The translations under genes and the position numbers were made by a program. From Candidatus Odinarchaeota archaeon (GTDB taxonomy: Archaea; Asgardarchaeota; Odinarchaeia; Odinarchaeales; Odinarchaeaceae): a stretch of DNA of 32,222 nt. Below are positions 31,080 through 32,222 of this stretch, one piece after another. The notes beneath the pieces were generated by a model, which did not search any database, was not told the origin of the DNA, and saw only the letters and a list, made by a program, of their open reading frames with translations. The number at the start of each line of letters is the position of its first letter. Position 1 is the first letter of the stretch. The stretch is from assembly GCA_016839265.1 (NCBI GenBank), contig JAEOUO010000004.1, positions 1 to 32,222 of the forward strand, given 5' to 3'.

Positions 31080-32222
31080 ATGAGTAGGGTTTACTTAGAT
31101 TACGCTGGAGCCTGTCCTGTAGATGAACGGGTTTTAGAAGCTATGAAGCCTTTTATTCTTAAACCAGGGAATCCTTTAGCCCTCCATGAGGAGGGGCAGA
31201 TTGCTAAGCGTGGAATTGAGGAAGCCCGTCAGTATATCGCTCATCTTATTAACGCGGATAACCCGGATGGTGTGGTTTTCACTAGCGGGGCGACTGAATC
31301 TAATAATCTGGCGATTATAGGTATGGGTGAGCGTTTAAAAAGTAAAGGCAATCATATTATCACCTCTAACATCGAGCATATCTCGGTTATTAACTCTTTG
31401 AAGAAACTTGAGAAAAACGGGTTCGAAGTAACAAGGATACCGGTAGACGGAGACGGGGTTATTCGACTTGATTTACTTGAGGAAGCTGTTAGAAATGATA
31501 CCGTGTTGATTACGATTCAAGCAGCTAACTCGGAGATCGGCGTTATTCAGCCTTTAGAAAAGATAGGTGAAATAGCTCGGAGGCATGGGGTGGTTTTTCA
31601 CTGTGATGCGACGGCTGGTTTAGGTCAAATGACTATAGACGTGAAGAAAGCGAATATAAGCTTGCTTACGATGTCTGCTAACAGTATTTATGGTCCTCAA
31701 GGAGTTGGTGCTTTATACTTAGCCTCTAATATCCGTCCGATTCCATTGATTTTAGGCGGAGGCCAGCAGCGGGGTTTCAGATCTGGAACGGAGAATGTGG
31801 CAGGTATTATCGGTATGGGAGAGGCAGCTCGCCTAGCAGCGGTTGAGATGAGAGATGACTGGAAGCGGCTTAAAGTTTTCAGAGATCGTGTAATAAAGGA
31901 GATTCCTGAAAGAGTTAGAGATGTTCATCTTAACGGGCATCCTGTTAAAAGGACGCCTAACAACGTGAATTTTCGAATAGATTATGTGGAAGGGGAGTCG
32001 ATTGTTTTAAGCTTGGATATTTTGGCAGGTATAGCTGTTTCAACCGGCGCCTCCTGTGCGAGTCTCACCTTGGAGCCTAGCCATGTTATTTTAGCTTTAG
32101 GTGTTCCACCTGAGAAAGCTCAGGGTCTTCTCCAGGTTACGATGGGTCGGTTTACTCGTGAGGAGGATGTGAACCGGCTTTTAGACGCTCTTCCAGGTGT
32201 TGTGGAGAGGCTTAGAAGAATG
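31080..32222 (+). CDS. NifS/IscS-like cysteine desulfurase homologue lacking the PLP lysine (partial at right edge)
   Basis: From ATG 31080 there are 381 codons to the window edge without a stop. The class V aminotransferase fold is clear: DYAGACPVDERV, FTSGATESNNLAI, His100 in IEHISV, QAANSEIGVIQP, Asp176 in HCDATAGLGQ, RSGTENVAGI, and the mobile-loop cysteine Cys326 in STGASCASLTLEPSHV. Where IscS has S-G/A-H-K-x-Y-G-P-K-G, this protein has MSANSIYGPQG, so the PLP Schiff-base lysine is Ser202, its neighbouring histidine is Asn201, and the next loop lysine is Gln. The position usually Gln in DATQ is Ala. I recall that an Archaeoglobus IscS lacks this lysine as well. It follows TusA and DsrE genes by 21 nt, so it may handle sulfur by another mechanism or act as a scaffold. 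Confidence 0.85.
   Translation, partial: MSRVYLDYAGACPVDERVLEAMKPFILKPGNPLALHEEGQIAKRGIEEARQYIAHLINADNPDGVVFTSGATESNNLAIIGMGERLKSKGNHIITSNIEHISVINSLKKLEKNGFEVTRIPVDGDGVIRLDLLEEAVRNDTVLITIQAANSEIGVIQPLEKIGEIARRHGVVFHCDATAGLGQMTIDVKKANISLLTMSANSIYGPQGVGALYLASNIRPIPLILGGGQQRGFRSGTENVAGIIGMGEAARLAAVEMRDDWKRLKVFRDRVIKEIPERVRDVHLNGHPVKRTPNNVNFRIDYVEGESIVLSLDILAGIAVSTGASCASLTLEPSHVILALGVPPEKAQGLLQVTMGRFTREEDVNRLLDALPGVVERLRRM

Noticed and set aside
1..32222. CRISPR arrays, tRNA or rRNA genes, transposases or attachment sites
   Set aside because: I looked for regularly spaced repeats, T-loop-like GGTTCGAATCC segments, and transposase or integrase motifs and found none that hold up. This was a visual reading, so a divergent tRNA could be missed.

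Overview
The window reads as an archaeal chromosome segment. It carries a form III RuBisCO with the other two enzymes of the archaeal AMP pathway, four methanofuran-biosynthesis genes, a stand-alone GMP synthase ATP-PPase subunit, a THEP1 NTPase and a HerA-type ATPase. Upstream signals are archaeal: TATA boxes, GGTGA/GAGG-type ribosome binding sites and frequent TTG starts. Methanofuran genes imply an H4MPT/methanofuran one-carbon pathway (methanogenesis, methane or alkane oxidation, or archaeal Wood-Ljungdahl). Asgard, Bathyarchaeia-like or Hadarchaeota-like lineages would fit, but the sequence alone does not settle it. No rRNA, tRNA, CRISPR array or transposase was seen.

Layout. 0-0.9 kb: end of a metal ABC transporter operon. 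1-3.6 kb: an amino-acid permease with a C-terminal USP-like domain, a stand-alone RAM (Lrp ligand-binding) protein and a stand-alone USP protein, close-packed on one strand. 3.6-5.3 kb (minus): a DUF711/PFL-family protein and an ACT-domain protein. They diverge from 5.4-10.7 kb: RuBisCO, a ParB-fold SerK-like protein (minus), ribose-1,5-bisphosphate isomerase, AMP phosphorylase and a small membrane-anchored nuclease-like protein. 10.7-11.9 kb (minus): GMP synthase subunit B. 12-16.3 kb: mfnD-mfnF-mfnE, a dCMP-deaminase-like gene, and mfnB on the opposite strand. 16.3-20.9 kb: a coiled-coil protein, RimI-like acetyltransferase, THEP1, HerA-like ATPase, HAD phosphatase and another single RAM protein.

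21.2-29.2 kb is an accessory defence/repair island with AT-rich spacers. It holds a PLD-type nuclease gene broken by one in-frame TAA, a PD-(D/E)XK protein of HsdR-N type, a single-chain type IIG restriction-modification enzyme, and a split LigD: a polymerase/primase domain and an ATP-dependent ligase as two adjacent genes, with no Ku visible. 29.2-32.2 kb holds a YHS metal-binding protein, a GNAT enzyme, a 69-aa membrane protein, and a sulfur-trafficking group (TusA-like, DsrE-like, NifS/IscS-like).

How genes work together. AMP phosphorylase, the isomerase and RuBisCO would turn AMP plus phosphate plus CO2 into adenine and two 3-phosphoglycerates. The SerK-like neighbour, if truly an ADP-dependent serine kinase, would release AMP and take serine from the 3-phosphoglycerate side. 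The strongest anomaly is the cysteine desulfurase homologue at the right edge: it keeps the mobile-loop cysteine but has Asn-Ser where the family has His-Lys, so the PLP-binding lysine is missing. Other points worth checking are two inverted repeats with identical geometry (9-bp arms, 21-bp spacer) in promoter regions, a palindrome in the RuBisCO/ACT divergent promoter, and the nonsense codon in the PLD gene.
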